Source: Anas platyrhynchos
Lineage: Eukaryota; Chordata; Aves; Anseriformes; Anatidae
Length of the DNA stretch: 64,000 nucleotides
NCBI RefSeq assembly: GCF_047663525.1
Contig: NC_092589.1
Location: 25,417,001-25,481,000, forward strand
Direction: 5' to 3'
This document shows positions 35,052 to 50,000 of the stretch, piece after piece. Positions within the stretch are counted from its first letter, which is position 1. Each line of letters opens with the position of its first letter. Both the position numbers and the translations under genes were made by a program. The notes under the pieces were generated by a model. The model had not been told where the DNA came from. It did no database searches and saw only the letters and a list, made by a program, of their open reading frames with translations.

Positions 35052-38000
35052 GTGGGTGCGGGGGGCAGGCGCTGCCCGGGGGGGTGGGCGCGGGGCCGCC
35101 CGTGCCGTAACCGTGGCTCTCGTGCTAGGCCTGCGCTCCGGGAAGCTGGGCGAGCAGTGCGAGGCCGTGGTGCGCTTCCCGCGGCTGTTCCAGAAGTACC
35201 CCTTCCCCATCCTCATCAACTCCGCCTTCCTCAAGCTGGCCGACGTCTTCAGGGTCGGGTAAGCGCCGGCGGTCGGGGCAGGGGGACGCGCGGTGCTGCC
35301 CTGGGCTGCGAGCTGCGGGGCCGGGCGCGCCTGGCGGCAGCAGCGGTGGCACCTCCTGGCTTCATCCCTGCAGGGCTGCTCCGGGAAACCCGTCCCAAAG
35401 CCTGCAGGGCACCGGCATCCCCTTCCTTCCCCTTACCCGGAAGAGAACGGGGCCCAGGTGTAACACCAACAATGCCACGAAACCGTATCCTGTTCGTATG
35501 CCATGCCCTAAATGTGCCCGCTTCAATGTGCCATTTCTAAAGCATGCCCTTTAGCTTTCTTTATTAACCCCCAGAAGTAATAAATTTGTATCACTTTGTA
35601 CTTAAAGTCTCTGAATTTGCCCTATAAAGCAGCCCGATAAAGATAAGCACGTGTCTTCTAATAGAAACAACTTCCTGAGGCTCTGTGTGCTGAAAGTTAC
35701 CCAGCAGAGTGAGAAGCACCTGGAGAAGATCCTCAACGTGGATGAGTTTGTGAAGAGGGTTTTTTCAGTAATTCATAGCAATGATCCAGTGGCTCGGGCT
35801 ATTACGCTTCGGTACGTATGTGTAAATGACCGTAATGCATTTCAACACTAGCTCATTATTAGCTTACTGATCTTCAATAATAAAATCTGCAGCTACCATG
35901 AATGGACTGTAGGAGTTGTCTTCTACACTTATCATACAGGTGAAAGCAGAGCTGACGCACGTCAGGACGCAGTTGGCCCTCTTGGCTGCCAAAGCACACT
36001 GTCGGCTCATGTTCAGCTTGCTGTCAATCGGAACCCCCAGATCCGTTTCATAAAAGCATCTTAAAAATGCTTGGTGTTTCTAGTGCCAAAGTGTGCTCTT
36101 AGTTTTGTAAGAATTTTTGAAGCTTATCGCTTCTTTCTTTCCAAGCTAAAGGTACCAAAATATAATTGATGTTTTTATTGAATGACAAACGTGAGACAGG
36201 CCAACATTTTTACATTGCCTATCATTAATGTTTGTTTGTTTCTGTAATCAACATGAAAGGAACACACATAAAAACTGAAACTTTTGAGCAGTCCTTTCAT
36301 GTTTCTGTTCAGTTTCATCTTGCGTTTCTTGACAATCACTGTGCTTCCTGATCCCATTGTGATCTGTTTGTGTAGGATGTTGGGCAGTATGGCATCAATT
36401 ATTCCCGAAAGGAAGAATGCACATCACAGTATTCGTCAGAGTTTGGATTCCCATGATAATGTGGAAGTTGAAGCTGCTATATTTGCTGCTGCCAACTTTT
36501 CTGCACAATCAAAGTAAGATGTAGTTTCTTCTCCATTTTTCATATTACAAAGAATGGAAGCTCCATTGACACTGTCGCTCACAAAATTTAGTATTTTCTC
36601 CTCTGGTGCCAGCCAAGTCATTTATAATAATTATGTGTAATAACAGTGTCGTAGGGAAATCTGAATCAAGTTTAATAGGAAGCCTTTTTTCTAAAATACC
36701 AATGAAAAGCTCATAAATACGGGAATGCAAAGCAATAGAGCAACTTTAATCAAGGATTATTTTACAGAAATTATAGTTGGCAACTATGTGTAATGCTGCT
36801 TGTCACTTTGATACATATTTAAAAGCTTCCATTTTATCATTTGATCATTCCCATGTGTAGGAGTTCCAAAACCCCTTAAGACTGGGCAGGCACTCTTGTA
36901 AAAGGTTTTGTTATTAAAATGCAAGGTTCGGTACTTCTGTTGATTTTTATTATTAATAACAATAACAATAAATTTAATTTCACCCTTACTTTGTCATTTT
37001 CTCTACAGGGATTTTGCTGCAGGAATATGTAACAAAATCAGTGAGATGATTCAAGGTACATACAAATATTGAAAGATAAAAAGAAAAGCTCTAATTACTC
37101 TGAGAATTCTTTATCATCCATATATAAATATCAGATATCAGAACACTGTTGTCCTTATCCTCAAATAATTCCAGTTTTGGAATTAAAATAGCTGAGAAAT
37201 AATCCGTTATCTGGTTCTTAAAATCCAAGTGATCATAACGCCCCTTTGGTAAAAAAAACAAAAGCTCATCTGTAGTCCGGTGAATGAGACTCTATAACAC
37301 TATTGCAGTTTGCTTCAGATAAGTTAATATGTGTATTACCTGCAATGAGGCAAGGAGCCACCTTTCCAAAGCACTCTTAAAGTGTGTGGTACTGTTATGG
37401 TTATGCTGGTAGCCAGTGGACGAGTTATTTGAAACTAATGCAGGTGTCTGCACAATCCACATCAAGTGGTGATAGTAATGCAAGGGCGTTGTGTGTCTTA
37501 GTACTGCCAAAAGACAGCACAACGGACTAACAGCCTGGACTAACAGTCTCTGTTCCCTGTTACAGGTTTAGCCACACCTGTGGACTTGAAATTGAAGCTG
37601 ATCCCTATTCTACAGCACATGCATCATGATGCTAGCCTGGCCTCCAGCTCCCGGCAGCTGCTTCAGCAGCTGGTAACATCATATCCTTCTACCAAGATGG
37701 TCATCGTTACTCTTCACACGTTTACTCTACTTGCTGCTTCTTCTTTGGTTGACATTCCCAAGCAGGTAATTCTTCCTGAATTCATTCCTTCAAATTAAAG
37801 TACAAAGCACATTTAAAACCAAACCAAAAAAATTCAGATGCTAGATGATGCTGAAAATATATTAAAGGATATGCTGATTGCCACTACATACTATAGAGAA
37901 TCTTCCTTGGAAATCAAGTGAATTAAGAAACCAAACAGGTCATTTTTGGGGTTTGTTTGTTTTGTTTTGTTTTTAATCAGAAAATGTCCATCTTTCGTGT

Positions 38001-41000
38001 AGAACCCATGGTTCGCTTCTTACTACTGTATGTTCTCTTGGGTAGTGGGTGTGCCTTTCACCTTCCCTGCATGCAAGGAAATGAATAATTCAACTGCATA
38101 GAGTGCATTCAAAAATGAGTTTATTGAAGGACTCTGAGGAATTTGAGTCTGTTGCTATAATTTAGGTCTATAAACCAAGTCGTGGGAAAGCAGTGATGGA
38201 AAAATACGATGCTTCTATGTTCTGTTAATGTGCTTTGTGGATGTGATTTATATAGCAAGTCTGAACACAGTGACATTTGAGATTCATCTAACTAATCCTT
38301 GTAAAGTGGTCATAAAAAAAATTATTGGCCTTCTTTTAATGCCATACATCTATGGAATGCTGGTGTCTGTTACTGCTAGACTAATAGCATTGATCTGTCT
38401 GAAACTGCTTTGAATTGCTGATGTCTGTATTTCAGAGATAGTACTGAATCTAAGCCAACTAAAACACCACTAGAAAACTTGATGTGCTTTTTTATGGCAG
38501 TAAGATGGTGTTTTAGGCTGTGTTTCCACAACACAGCAGACTATGCTGCTTATGTAAGTTGAGTAGACAGAATGGAGTTGGAGAGCAAAACCATGGTTGA
38601 CATGTTCATGCAGTCTCCCATTTGCTGGTTGTTCCATCTCCAAATCTCCAAAAAATTAATGCAACAAAGGAGACTTAGTTAAGTGTCATTTCAATTAATT
38701 TGAAATAAATGCTTCATGTGCTGGTGGGTGATTTTTTTTTTTTCTTTAATCTGTTTGGGCTTTTTGGTAGGTGCTAATACATACATAGGCCATCTGCTGG
38801 TCTCTGACTGCAGATTATGTAGACACCTGAATTAGTGTCACATTCCTGGAATACTTGCTATTAGCATAATCATCACAATGTAAAGTGTTTACTGAGGGTT
38901 TTGGAAATGTTTTATCAGTATTTCTGTAAGAGCTGAAACAGCTCTCAGGGCTTCTTGGGTATGCAGGGCAGTGAAAAACAGCGTGCATGAGCAGGGAGGC
39001 AGAGAAGAATAGCAGGAATTGGCTGGAATCTTGCCATGGAATCACAGACTGAGTAGAGGCTTTGCCATGTAGCAAGCAAAAAGAGACATGTAGGGCATAG
39101 TAGTTTTAGATGAATATTCCCAAAGTTCCTTCTTGAGTCCTTTTGAAAAGGCTTCCTTCCAGTAGCATCTCTTTCTCTTAATTAATGTACTTTGTTACAG
39201 GTCCAGCTTCTGTTGCAGTACTTGAAGAATGACCCCAGGAAGGCTGTGAAGAGGCTTGCAATCCAAGATTTAAAGTTGTTGGCCAATAAGACACCGCATA
39301 CCTGGACGAGAGAAAATATTCAGGTTTATGCATTTTTTAGCTAAAGTTTATTACAAAACTTTGCAATAAGTTATAGAACTCTTTCCAAAAGAATAATTTT
39401 GGAAGTGAAGGAAGAACGTGCCTCTCCATATCCTTAACATAGACAAAATCTGCCAGAGTAGCCAAATATTAATGAATAACTGAAGTATTATAACTGAAGT
39501 ATTATATATATTATACATATAAAAACTGAGGAAAGGCACTTATGTGTAGTAGGCCTTTTTGCAGTAAAGAAAAATTTTGCACCTGACAAACTCATTTAAG
39601 ATAGTAGACATAGAAGCTGAATGTTTTTGTTAATGCTGTGATACTGAACATGTATTAATGCCCTCATGTCACAACGTCTTGTGGCTGTGGGATGTGTCAA
39701 AGCGTGTCATCCAGCAAGGTATGCTTGAACAGATGAAAGTAACTTTGATTTTATCACTAAGAATCAATGGGTCATTTTCAGTAATGTCTTTGTGACTCTT
39801 CGTGTATGAATGAGTTCCTAAAAGGTGTTTATAGCATATCTGCATTATCTGGGGAAACCATTGTTACATTGGAAATAGGATTGCATCTGTCTTTCAATTG
39901 CAGTTGTACATTTACATTTCTTTCCCCCTCTTGCCTTTCCCTTTTTCTGGTAGAAATGACTATAGAAAATAACTTCAGGTTAGACTAGATTCTAATTGGT
40001 AAAATAAATATTTCAAAAGCTTAATGGCAGAGGTTTATAGCTCTGCTTATCTGATTTTAGTACTCTTGGAAAGCTGCTTTTGCTATATGTTGTTGGAGTA
40101 TAAGGCAACTGGGCAGAAAAAATGTGTAGTTCTTCTTTTGTTAATAGTCACATGAGAAATAACACATGCTTTTCTTTGTCTCCAGTACAACAAGATGATG
40201 ATTTAGTGTGTAGAGGTTTTTGTTTTAGTGAAATGGTTCATTTTCCATAATGTTTTAATATCTGAAATGTATTTCTCTTAGGAATTTTAAGGAATTGCTT
40301 TAATTGTTTATGAATTCTTTGTGGTCAAAATGTTACTCTATACCATTACATCTGGGTGGTAGTTGTCTTAGTACAAGTGAGAGACATGATAATGTGGCTT
40401 TCATCATTATACGATGTTTTTAAGTATTTTTGCTGGTTGAAATGCACAGGAGACAGTTCTGTTGTTGAAAGTAGACCAGTGACTGGGTTAGTGTCTACAG
40501 CACATTACTGCTTGCTGAGCCACATATAGTGGTCATGAGAGATCTTTCTGAGTTCTGAAGCTTAACATTTTGAGTTGGGCAACTCTTTCCCATATATTTA
40601 AACAACTTGATAAATGTTTATACAGCAGGGACTGGGACAGACCCTCTTTTTCTCATGGCAAAACCTCTTTCTGGTACCGTTTCAGCAGTGTTGACTTTTT
40701 AGCATTTTGGGTCTGGATAGGTCAGAGAGGAGACTTTGTCTTCAGACCGTGGAGGCTTTACTGACTTTCAGACTTCAGTTTTAGAAGCTGATGCCTTTGA
40801 TGCCTAAACCAGTTCATTAGGATATATATGTCAAGATATTTTCTGGATGCGTCTGACTTCTAATGCTTATTAGGTGGGCTAAGGCGAACTCTGCTTTGAT
40901 TCTTTGACTTTTTTCCATCAGTTTTGCCTGTTTTGGTCATAGGCCCTTCTCATGGTGTTTTTCAAGGTGTTGGCTTCAGACCATAATGTATTTTGTTTGT

Positions 41001-44000
41001 ATGTAAGCATACACCTGTTTAATGCTACTGTGTAAGAGCAGCATTTGGTCCAAGGGTGCTGTTGCTGAGCACTTCAGATGTGTAAACTAAGACGAATTTA
41101 CCAATGAAGACACAAGTTCTTGTGTTTAGTGAGATAGAAATGAAAAAGGGGAGTTCTTACAGTGCTGCATGTCCGTGTATCCTGGCTGTTTACACTGTAA
41201 CTAGATTGGAAAGGGACAAGTCCTAAACCGTGATTTTCTGAAAGTTACCGAAGGTGCATTTCTTCCTACTGACTGCAAAGGTAACTGACTGCAGCCTGCA
41301 GTCTGTCCTGCCAAGTCTTCTAGGTTTCCTCATAGGTACTATTTCAAGTACCTCAATATTCCTCTGTCCCTCAGTCCTGCGGATTGTTTTAAGGCAAAAT
41401 GCTCAATATAGCTGTAATAGACTGGAGAATTGTCCTAAAAGCTTTTGCAATGTTTGGTCTATGAGACATGATAATATTTTTGTCACTGCTTTTTAATCAA
41501 TAAAGTGGTTTGTAAGTGGTGTTTCCTAGCATACAAGATCCACTGACAATTTTTAGCAAGCCATATCCTCAACCTACTAAACCCAGTGCTTCAGGACATG
41601 AGTTCTAACTTCTGAATTCAGTATAAGTATTTTTCAATGGGAAAAATTCTGATTCATAGAACTTCTCGCAGACAAGTACAACTAAATATTTAATACAGAT
41701 AGCTCATGGGACTTCCTTCCCTTTGTATCTTCTCCCTTCTCTTAATCTGTAGGCGCTGTGTGAATCTGCTCTTCACACCCCTTATGATAGTTTGAAACTG
41801 GGCATGCTATCTGTTCTCTCCACGTTATCAGGGACCATTGCCATTAAACAGTACTTCAGCAGCGCTCCAGGTAAGAAAGCTAGATCAGATGATTACTTAA
41901 GCATTTTTGGTGGATTGGCTACCTACCGGTAAACAGGTCAATCACTAAACACTTTGTGGCATATTCTTAAAGTATATTTTTCCTCGAGAACACTGATGGT
42001 CAGTTAGGCTGTTTTCACTGTATGTACTCTTATATGGGATAGTAATATATCGATAGACCCAGTCATGGTCTGTTCTGGATTTTGTGGCTAATAAACTTTG
42101 TTTACCTTTGGGTTTTAAAATTCTATTTATACACTAAGGAAACAGCGTGCTTCTTAACTGGTCAACCTGTGTTCTGCTTAAGGTGCTTTGAAATCATGGA
42201 TTTGCATGGTTTATTAGAATGAATAAACTGAGCAATGAAGCATGGAGGCTTTATGGTATGAGAAAGAATAGACATTTCAAAATGGTTCAGGATGTCTCAT
42301 CCTTAAAATGGTGATAGTTCCTGAAACATCAACCTTTAGACCTGGATACTCTCTTGTGTATATCTAACTTGCATTCAAGAAAGGCTTTTGTGTTTGTATA
42401 TATTGGAATACATGTTAAAATGATAGGATGAAAACATATGAATTAAAATAAATGATTTAACAAGCAACAAAAGCACCCTAAGTCAATGCAGATTTTGTGC
42501 ATAAATGTACTTGAAAGATTTGTGGTACAATTAAGGAATGTGCTCTTTTATGTCCTGTCTGTCTTCTCTTTATTTAGGAACAGCAGCTACAACTGCAAGG
42601 TCATTTGATTTAGTAAAACTAGCACAGGAGTGCTGTTATCATAATAACCGTGGCATTGCAGCTCATGGAGTGAGAATTCTAACTAATATATCAGCCTCTT
42701 GTCAGGAAAAAGGTAAATGAAAGCAAGGACTATGAAATGAGTCTATTTACAGTCAGGCTTATGCACTTAGCACATATTAACTGGTCTTGTCTGTAAGGCT
42801 GTCTGATCCTTTACCCTGGTCAGGAAGAATGGGGACTGTAATCTAGTAGAAAAAGTTTTGTAGGATTTTATGAATGGTTGGTAAGGTTCCATCTTCTGTT
42901 AACTTACATAAAATTACCAAGTGCAGCAGAGCTCCTGTTAAATAAAAGCTTGTCTTACCTATGTTGTAAGCTACTGAATTTCTTGTTGGTCTTTGAAAAC
43001 TCTTAGAACAAAGTCTGTTGCAAAAGAAAAACGTGACATTTAGAAGGCATAGTCTAGAATCGTTATGTTGACCCTACATATGTCACAGTTGGTGTGACTG
43101 GTGAATAGTTACCTGAGAGATTGAATTGTTTGAAATCAAAATAAAGGAAGGCAGAATTATTAGGAAAATACTCATCTATCATCACTGCAACACCAGTGCA
43201 AGTATTATATTGATTGTGATCAGAAATTGTAACAGGGAGCTGACTGACTGTTTCTTTTTCTTAGATCTTCTGCCTTTGGAGCAAGATGCAGTTTTTGGCT
43301 TAGAGTCTCTTCTTGTTCTTTGTAGTCAAGATGGCAGTCCAGGAGCTCAAGCAACCTTAAAGGTGACACTGCTGTTGTCTTTTCATTAGCACAGCTGTAA
43401 GTTACAGTAATGGTTTGTATAGCAGAAGGGCTAAAGTGCACCAGATCCTTTTTTAGTGGAAGCACAGCATATTGGGGAAAAAACCAAAATTTTTCTGTGT
43501 TCTGCCAGCAATTGGAGTTCAGAGTGGTAGTACACAACTGTAACATGACCTCTCTCAGCTCTAGAGTAAGCTGGTTGTCATAATGGAAAAAAGATGCATC
43601 CCTCTGATGAACAGCTGTAAGGAAACATAAACATGGGATGGAGGTGTCTGTGGAGGATGGAGAAATTTTTGGAGAGACCCTGATTTTTGGAGATGGGGAT
43701 GCAATTTGTGCATGATTACAACATTCCTATGATCTATTATTTTTAGTATTTTACTTCATAAGCTGCTACCAGGAATTTAGTCTAGTTATTTACCTGTAAA
43801 GGCTGATAAGAGAAAAAAGATTTATCGTTTCTTGAATTTGTGGTATGTTTGTGCTGTGAGCTCAGGGATAGAGACTTGGGCTCTTTGGATATCTTCTCTG
43901 TGTGGTATGTGATTCTGAAAATACTAGCACTTCTGCATTTCTGTAATCACACTTTCAGTTAAGTATCTGATTTTGTTTTATTTTTTAAATAGACATTGTA

Positions 44001-47000
44001 TTCATTGTATGTGTTGGTGTGTGAATTGCAGATCACCTTAACGTGCATGGTGAAGTTGGTCAAGAGCCGCCCTCACCTGAGCCAGTCTGTGGTTGAGTCT
44101 CTGTTGACCCAGCTGCACAGTGCCCAGGATGCTGCTAGGATCCTCATGTGCCACTGTTTGGCAGCTATTGCCATGCAGCTGCCCATCTTAGCAGATGGGA
44201 TGCTAGGAGACCTGATGGACCTCTACAAAGTAATTGGACGATCTGCCACAGATAAAAAGCAGGAACTCTTGGTAAGACCTCCTTCTGGTGAACAATCCTG
44301 GATGGATAAAGCCTATAAACTACTGTGGATGGAATTTTATTTTAATTTTATGTTTTTGTTTTAACGGTGGTCTAAGCCGTTTGGTATGCCCAAGTTGATG
44401 TGCCAGCCTATAGCCTTATTTTTGGTTTTCTTTTAAGCTTTGACTGCGTAGTTCAGCTCTATCTATGAGGTGTGATTTCGATGTTGAATGCTGGTGTATG
44501 TGTTCCATTAGATTTGCCAGCAGATGGCACTGCTTAGACAAAGCTAGCTAAAAAGGTATTGGGATAGTCTGTCAAATAATGCTTAGAGAAAAAACAAGAT
44601 GGCAGATCTCAATTTGCATGTGGTAGTCTCTGATACGTGTCATTGACAACAAATAGTTTAGTTACCCCAAAAGTTAAGATTGACATATGACAGAGAAGAG
44701 TTCTTCGGTTAAAATATGTGTTAAGTCTTTGTAGTTTTGAGTCCAAAATCAAGCAGACCATTTCTGGTAGTTTAAGAAATGGGGCTGGGTTGTTTTTGTT
44801 TTCTTTGATATTTTTTTCTCCTTGTTTTTTGTTTTGTTCCTGGAATCCACCCTTCTTCCTTCATCCTTCTGCTCTTCACTAGGTTTCTCTTGCCACAGTG
44901 ATATTTGTTTCCAGTCAGAAAGCCTTATCTTCAGAAATCAAAACTGTTATCAAACAGCAGCTTGAGAATGCCTCCAATGGATGGACAGCTTACAGGATAG
45001 CCAGGCAGGCTTCCAGAATGGTAAGTGCAAACATCTGGAGAAAAATGTTTTGGTGTGGTTGGAAGGATGCTAATGATTTCTTAGATCTGGAAAAAGAAAA
45101 TAAAATGATAGGAGTCAGAAGGAAGAAACCAATTTTGGGGGGAATATGTAATGTTTTCTCTTAATTCCTTAAAATGCTGATTCAGGTATATACTGTTCAG
45201 GGCAGTCATCCGATCAGGATGGTTTTCCTAGCCATTTGTCTTTTTGAAGTATTTGAGAAGGATGAAGGTAACAGCCTCAAAAATGTCCTTTTTTTGGAGC
45301 ACACGAACTCTGCATTGCATAGCTGCTCTTTAGAAGGTGATACAGGCCATCCTGATGTGTGCTTCTCTTCAGTGTGAAGAAAGGAAGGAAAAAATACTGT
45401 TTTTCTGTTCCCTTCCATCAAGTCATAGATGGGGTTAGAATTGCATAGAAACCTTAGTACAAAATGCTGAGGTAATTTTAAATAGATAAAGTACATAATG
45501 CAGAAGAGAGGACTGAGCATAGTGCTCTTTTGGTAAATCAGTCAGGGTTCCTGGTTTTAGCTCTGAGCTGATCTTGATAGCTCCAAACCCAGTGTTACTG
45601 TGAGGATGAAAGAGATGTCTTCAGGTTTTTGTTGGTTTTTTTTTTTTTTTTTTGGTTCATTTTAAAAAAAAAAAAAAAAGGGCTTGATAAGGTAAGAAAC
45701 AAATCTAGAAATTTACTGTCCTGTATAAATAAGTACTGTAGTTCATACAGGCTGATCTTTCCATAAAACAAGGCTTTGTGGTTTTATTTATTGTTAGCAT
45801 TGTCATGATCAAATAATTGAAAGAAGTTTCACTATATTTATTTTTGAAGTATGACTAATTCTGGTGATGTTACTCTTCTTATTTGCATTTGTTACTTAGA
45901 AACCCATGGCCTTCTTTCTTATCCCTTCTAAACATTGTCATTACAGGGTAACCATGACATGGCCAGAGAGCTGTATCAAAGCCTGCTGACTCAGGTGGCC
46001 TCAGAACACTTCTACTTCTGGCTGAACAGTTTGAAGGAGTTTTCCCATGCAGAGCAGTGTCTGACAGGTTTGCAAGAGGACAACTATAGCTCAGCGCTTT
46101 CTTGCATTGCTGAAGCTTTAAAGTCATATCACAAAGGAATAGCATCACTGACGGTTAGCACAGAGCTTCTACTTCATTGGTAGTGGTTTTATATATTGTA
46201 GGTCCATTTAGTTCCTGTTTTTAAACCTCTGAAAAGTTATTGCAGATGTCTGACATCTGCAGCCTCTTTTTGAGAGGACTGCAAGGAAAAGCCAGTTTTA
46301 ACCCACGGTATCTTCAGAGACAAGGTTCTGTAGCTAAGCTGACTAGCTAGTATCTCTCTTTTCTGCCTTCCCACCCCCTGACTTCCTGTCTTGATCAAAT
46401 CATGGGATATGACAGAATATTTTTTTTTTCTTGACGTTACAGTACTCGAAATTTTTCACTCCTTATATTGGCTGAATAAATGCTGTTGTAATGACTTAGC
46501 CTGGGAATTAGTCTGAATTGACTCCTAGCTTGTTGAGATGCAGAGAGGATTGAATTGTCCTCCTTCCTCCTACTGAGTTCACATTGCCTTGTGTTTAACA
46601 ATGTGGTCCTATGGAATCCTAACAATAAAGCAACACCAATTCACTAAGAGGAATTCATGCTTCAGTATCTCTCTAACATCTAGAAGACATGGGGAGACCC
46701 ATCTAATTAGATGTTTATATTTAATACAGGCAGGAAAATATTGTTGCTGAAACAGGTCAGTCTGTGGGTCAGTAACTTAATCTCTTTCCCTAGATTTTTT
46801 TTTTCTGTTGAAGAATTTCTGTTTTCATCTCATCTCCTCTGCTGACTTCATTTCCTGTGTTGCCATGCATATTGCACCCAGAAAAGCACTTCCTTCTGAA
46901 TTGTGGTCCACAGGAGTAAGTGCAGATTTCAGAGGGTTAGAGAAGAGGAAGCTGTGCATCGTCTTTTGTTGTTGTGATTTTTTGTTTGTTTGCTGGTTGG

Positions 47001-50000
47001 CTGTTGCTGACTCCTTGCACCGCTACAAATTTCTCACCGTGCTTGAGCCTCTCAGCTGTGAAAGGAGCTGCTCACTGCTTGCATCTACATAACTCGGTGT
47101 TTCAAAGGGGAGCAAAGTGTCACAAAGGGCCCATGGCAGTCTAACTGCAGAAGATCTTAGCTGTCTCTCTTTCCTCTGGCTCCGGCTTTACTGTTGCTTC
47201 TGTTTCAGTGTAGAGCATCACTCAGCACTGCAGACCATTAGTGCAAGTGATGAAGCCTGTGTAGTTGTCCACCCTGTAGCTGGAAAATGCTGTGCCAGGT
47301 AATCTGTTGCAGATATTCAGTCAGCCCAGTTTAGCGATGATGAAATACGCAGACAGTGTCAGATCTCATTGGGAAATTTCTCAATTCCTTCTTGATATAC
47401 GTGCACCCCTCCTCCTTACATTGCTGTATGCAGAATGTCTTTTCATATGAGTTTCTCCCCTTGAGGGAAAAAGTCTAATTACTTTATGGATGAGAGGTGT
47501 GTGGGGCAGGGAGTTGTCATCAAGTCTGTCAGCCACAGTCCCCTCTGTCTCACAGTGTGCTTCCTTGTGTTGTTAGCAAGGGTTTTGAAGTAAGACTTCA
47601 TCCTTTTTACACAGAACGCTCATCTCTTTGGAAACTTTGCTTGTTTTTCACTGCTGGTAATCCAGAGAAGATACAGAACTTGAACAAAGCATTTGTATAA
47701 TTAAGTAGCACTAACTCCAAATATGTTGATAAGTGGCATCATTTGAAGAACTTAACTGAGCCAAAGAACTTTCTCTGTCATTTTCACAAAAAGAACTGTA
47801 ACTCAATTATTGGCCATGGCTATGTGGGGAGCAGATAATATAAATTGTAGTATTAATGAGACAAGCTTATATTTCCATTTACAAGAATCAAGACTGATTT
47901 GTTCTACTAAAAATGTCTGTGTTTTTTTTCTGATCTAAAGTACTGAGACTTCACTCTGTAAAAACATGAACTCTCTGTAGAGTAATTACAGTACAGTGAG
48001 ATCTTTTCCTCAGAGGACTTTCTGAGACTACCCTTGCAGAATAAACTGAGCAACTTCCATTCAAAAGTGCAGGCAGGGGGACGGTTATGCCCTTGGAGAA
48101 GGGAAAGTGAAATGCTAAGGGGGGTGGAATAGCTTAAGTGGAGAATAGCTTGAGTCTTGCTTAAGACATTTTCTTTGGTTGAAATCTAACCCAATAGTTT
48201 AAGGTGATTGCAGCTGGCTGATGTTTCCTTACTTTAGTCAATCGTAGGCCAGTTCTCAGATGACTTGGGATGTTTGTGAAATACTTGTTTTCCTGTCAGA
48301 AAAAAAAAATATATAGTTCTTGGTAAGGTATTGTAGAAGGGTTGTAACTTCTCACTTCCAGAAGTGGCCTCTGCTATTGTGAAATGAGAAGCACTGAGTA
48401 AGACGTGCAAAAGTTTATTTTTTATCCATTCTATATGTAAAAGAATGTCCTGGTTCTTTGTTTTGCAGGCAGGTTTCCTCTCAGCTAGAGAAAAAAGGGT
48501 GGTCCTCTCAAATCCATCAGAACAGAAAAAACAATAATGGATTTTTGGCCTGACTAGTATCAAATCTTTTGAGTGCTGCAATTTGCCCCCCTCCTAGCTT
48601 TCTTAAGCTGTCATGGATGCTTCTCCGAGACAGATAAGCTCTTAAGGAACAGAATTTGATAGAGACATAATTTTTAAAAAATAGCAGCATTTTCCTCCTG
48701 GGGTTCTGTTGTTTACGCTTCTTGGTTGTCACTGAACTGTCCCTGTCTTCATCAGATGCAAGGTTCAGTGCCTTTGTTCCTGTCCATTTCACAATTCCAA
48801 GAAAATCAAAGTTGATTATTCCTTTTTGGTGCAGGTACCTTTAGCCAGTTTTTTATCTTGTGGCTCATGCAGAGAATCACTTTTTCGGTCCTCTGTGAAT
48901 CAGAAGGCAAACTGTGTCCTCCCTTAGGGCAGAGACTATCTGGACTAGTCATTTGAAGTCTAAAGGCTTGGCCTTTAGGATAGGAAATAGGTGCCCTAAT
49001 AGTACTGTAGCAGCTCAAGTCACACTTGGTACAAGGATGATACACTTGAAGTACAGCTTAGTAATTCTGTAAATTTCCGTGGCCTTCATATTCAGCATGA
49101 TTTACATCGAGCAAATCCGTTAATTGTGGTTTTGAAAAACAGCTTTTGGTACTGACCTGGAGAGTTCAGTTGTCTGATGAGACAGTTCAGTGACATTGCA
49201 AAGTTATTTTACCATGTTTGCTTTTGACCGAGATTGCCAACATTCCTATTACTGTGTTTCAGGCTGCTAGTACACCACTTAATCCTCTGAGCTTTCAGTG
49301 TGGATTTGTGAAACTCAGGATTGACCTTCTGCAAGCTTTTTCTCAACTTATTTGTACCTGCAACAGCCTAAAAACAAGTCCACCACCAGCTATTGCCACA
49401 ACAATTGCTATGACATCAGGAAATGATCTCCAACGGTGTGGACGGATCTCTAACCAGGCATGTATTCTTGTTCCGCTCTTCAGTGTAGTTACTTTTATAA
49501 CTGGTGTGAATTTTGTTTCTCAGCAGAGATACCAGATGAAAGAATTGAAAAGCATCTGCGAAAAGCGTGACTGAACAGTGGGCCTTGGTTTTCCCCTATA
49601 ACTGTAGGGAAGCAGAGCATGTTTTTTTCCACATTCGTGCACACAGTTTCCAAGAATATGCAGGCAGTAACCCAGGCAATACACTCAAAATTGCAGCGAG
49701 ACCTTTCCACCTTGCTTTGAAACACATCAGATACCGTGTTTATATTAGTTAAAAGTAAAAATACACATTTAAGGCTCGCACTGTAATTCTTCCTGGTGAG
49801 TGTTGGCAAGCAGCTTGGTACCATACAGAATACCAAAGCAGGGGGTTTCTAAATGCACGTAGCCTGCAAGAAGGAATCAGTGGGTAGTCTTTGAAAGACA
49901 GAGCAGTTTGGTTTGTCAGTGGGGGAGAGTGGAGGTTGTTCATGGTTTTTGCTTTTAACCCAAAAAAGGATATGTTTGTGTTTTGTTACAGGAAAAATAC

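Larger units (their letters stand above)
34340..35460. promoter_or_regulatory. CpG island over both first exons
   Basis: This stretch is very rich in C, G and CpG, in sharp contrast to the AT-rich flanks. It covers DTL exons 1-2, the intergenic promoter and INTS7 exons 1-2. The edges are judged by eye. Confidence 0.9.

Noticed and set aside
34342-35262. Several long overlapping open frames in both directions at the CpG island
   Set aside because: High GC lowers stop-codon frequency. Only the frames of DTL exons 1-2 and INTS7 exons 1-2 match known proteins and have splice sites.
49462-49463. GT at 49462 as the donor of INTS7 intron 14
   Set aside because: It would add four bases and shift exon 15 out of the MKLSMEEF frame.
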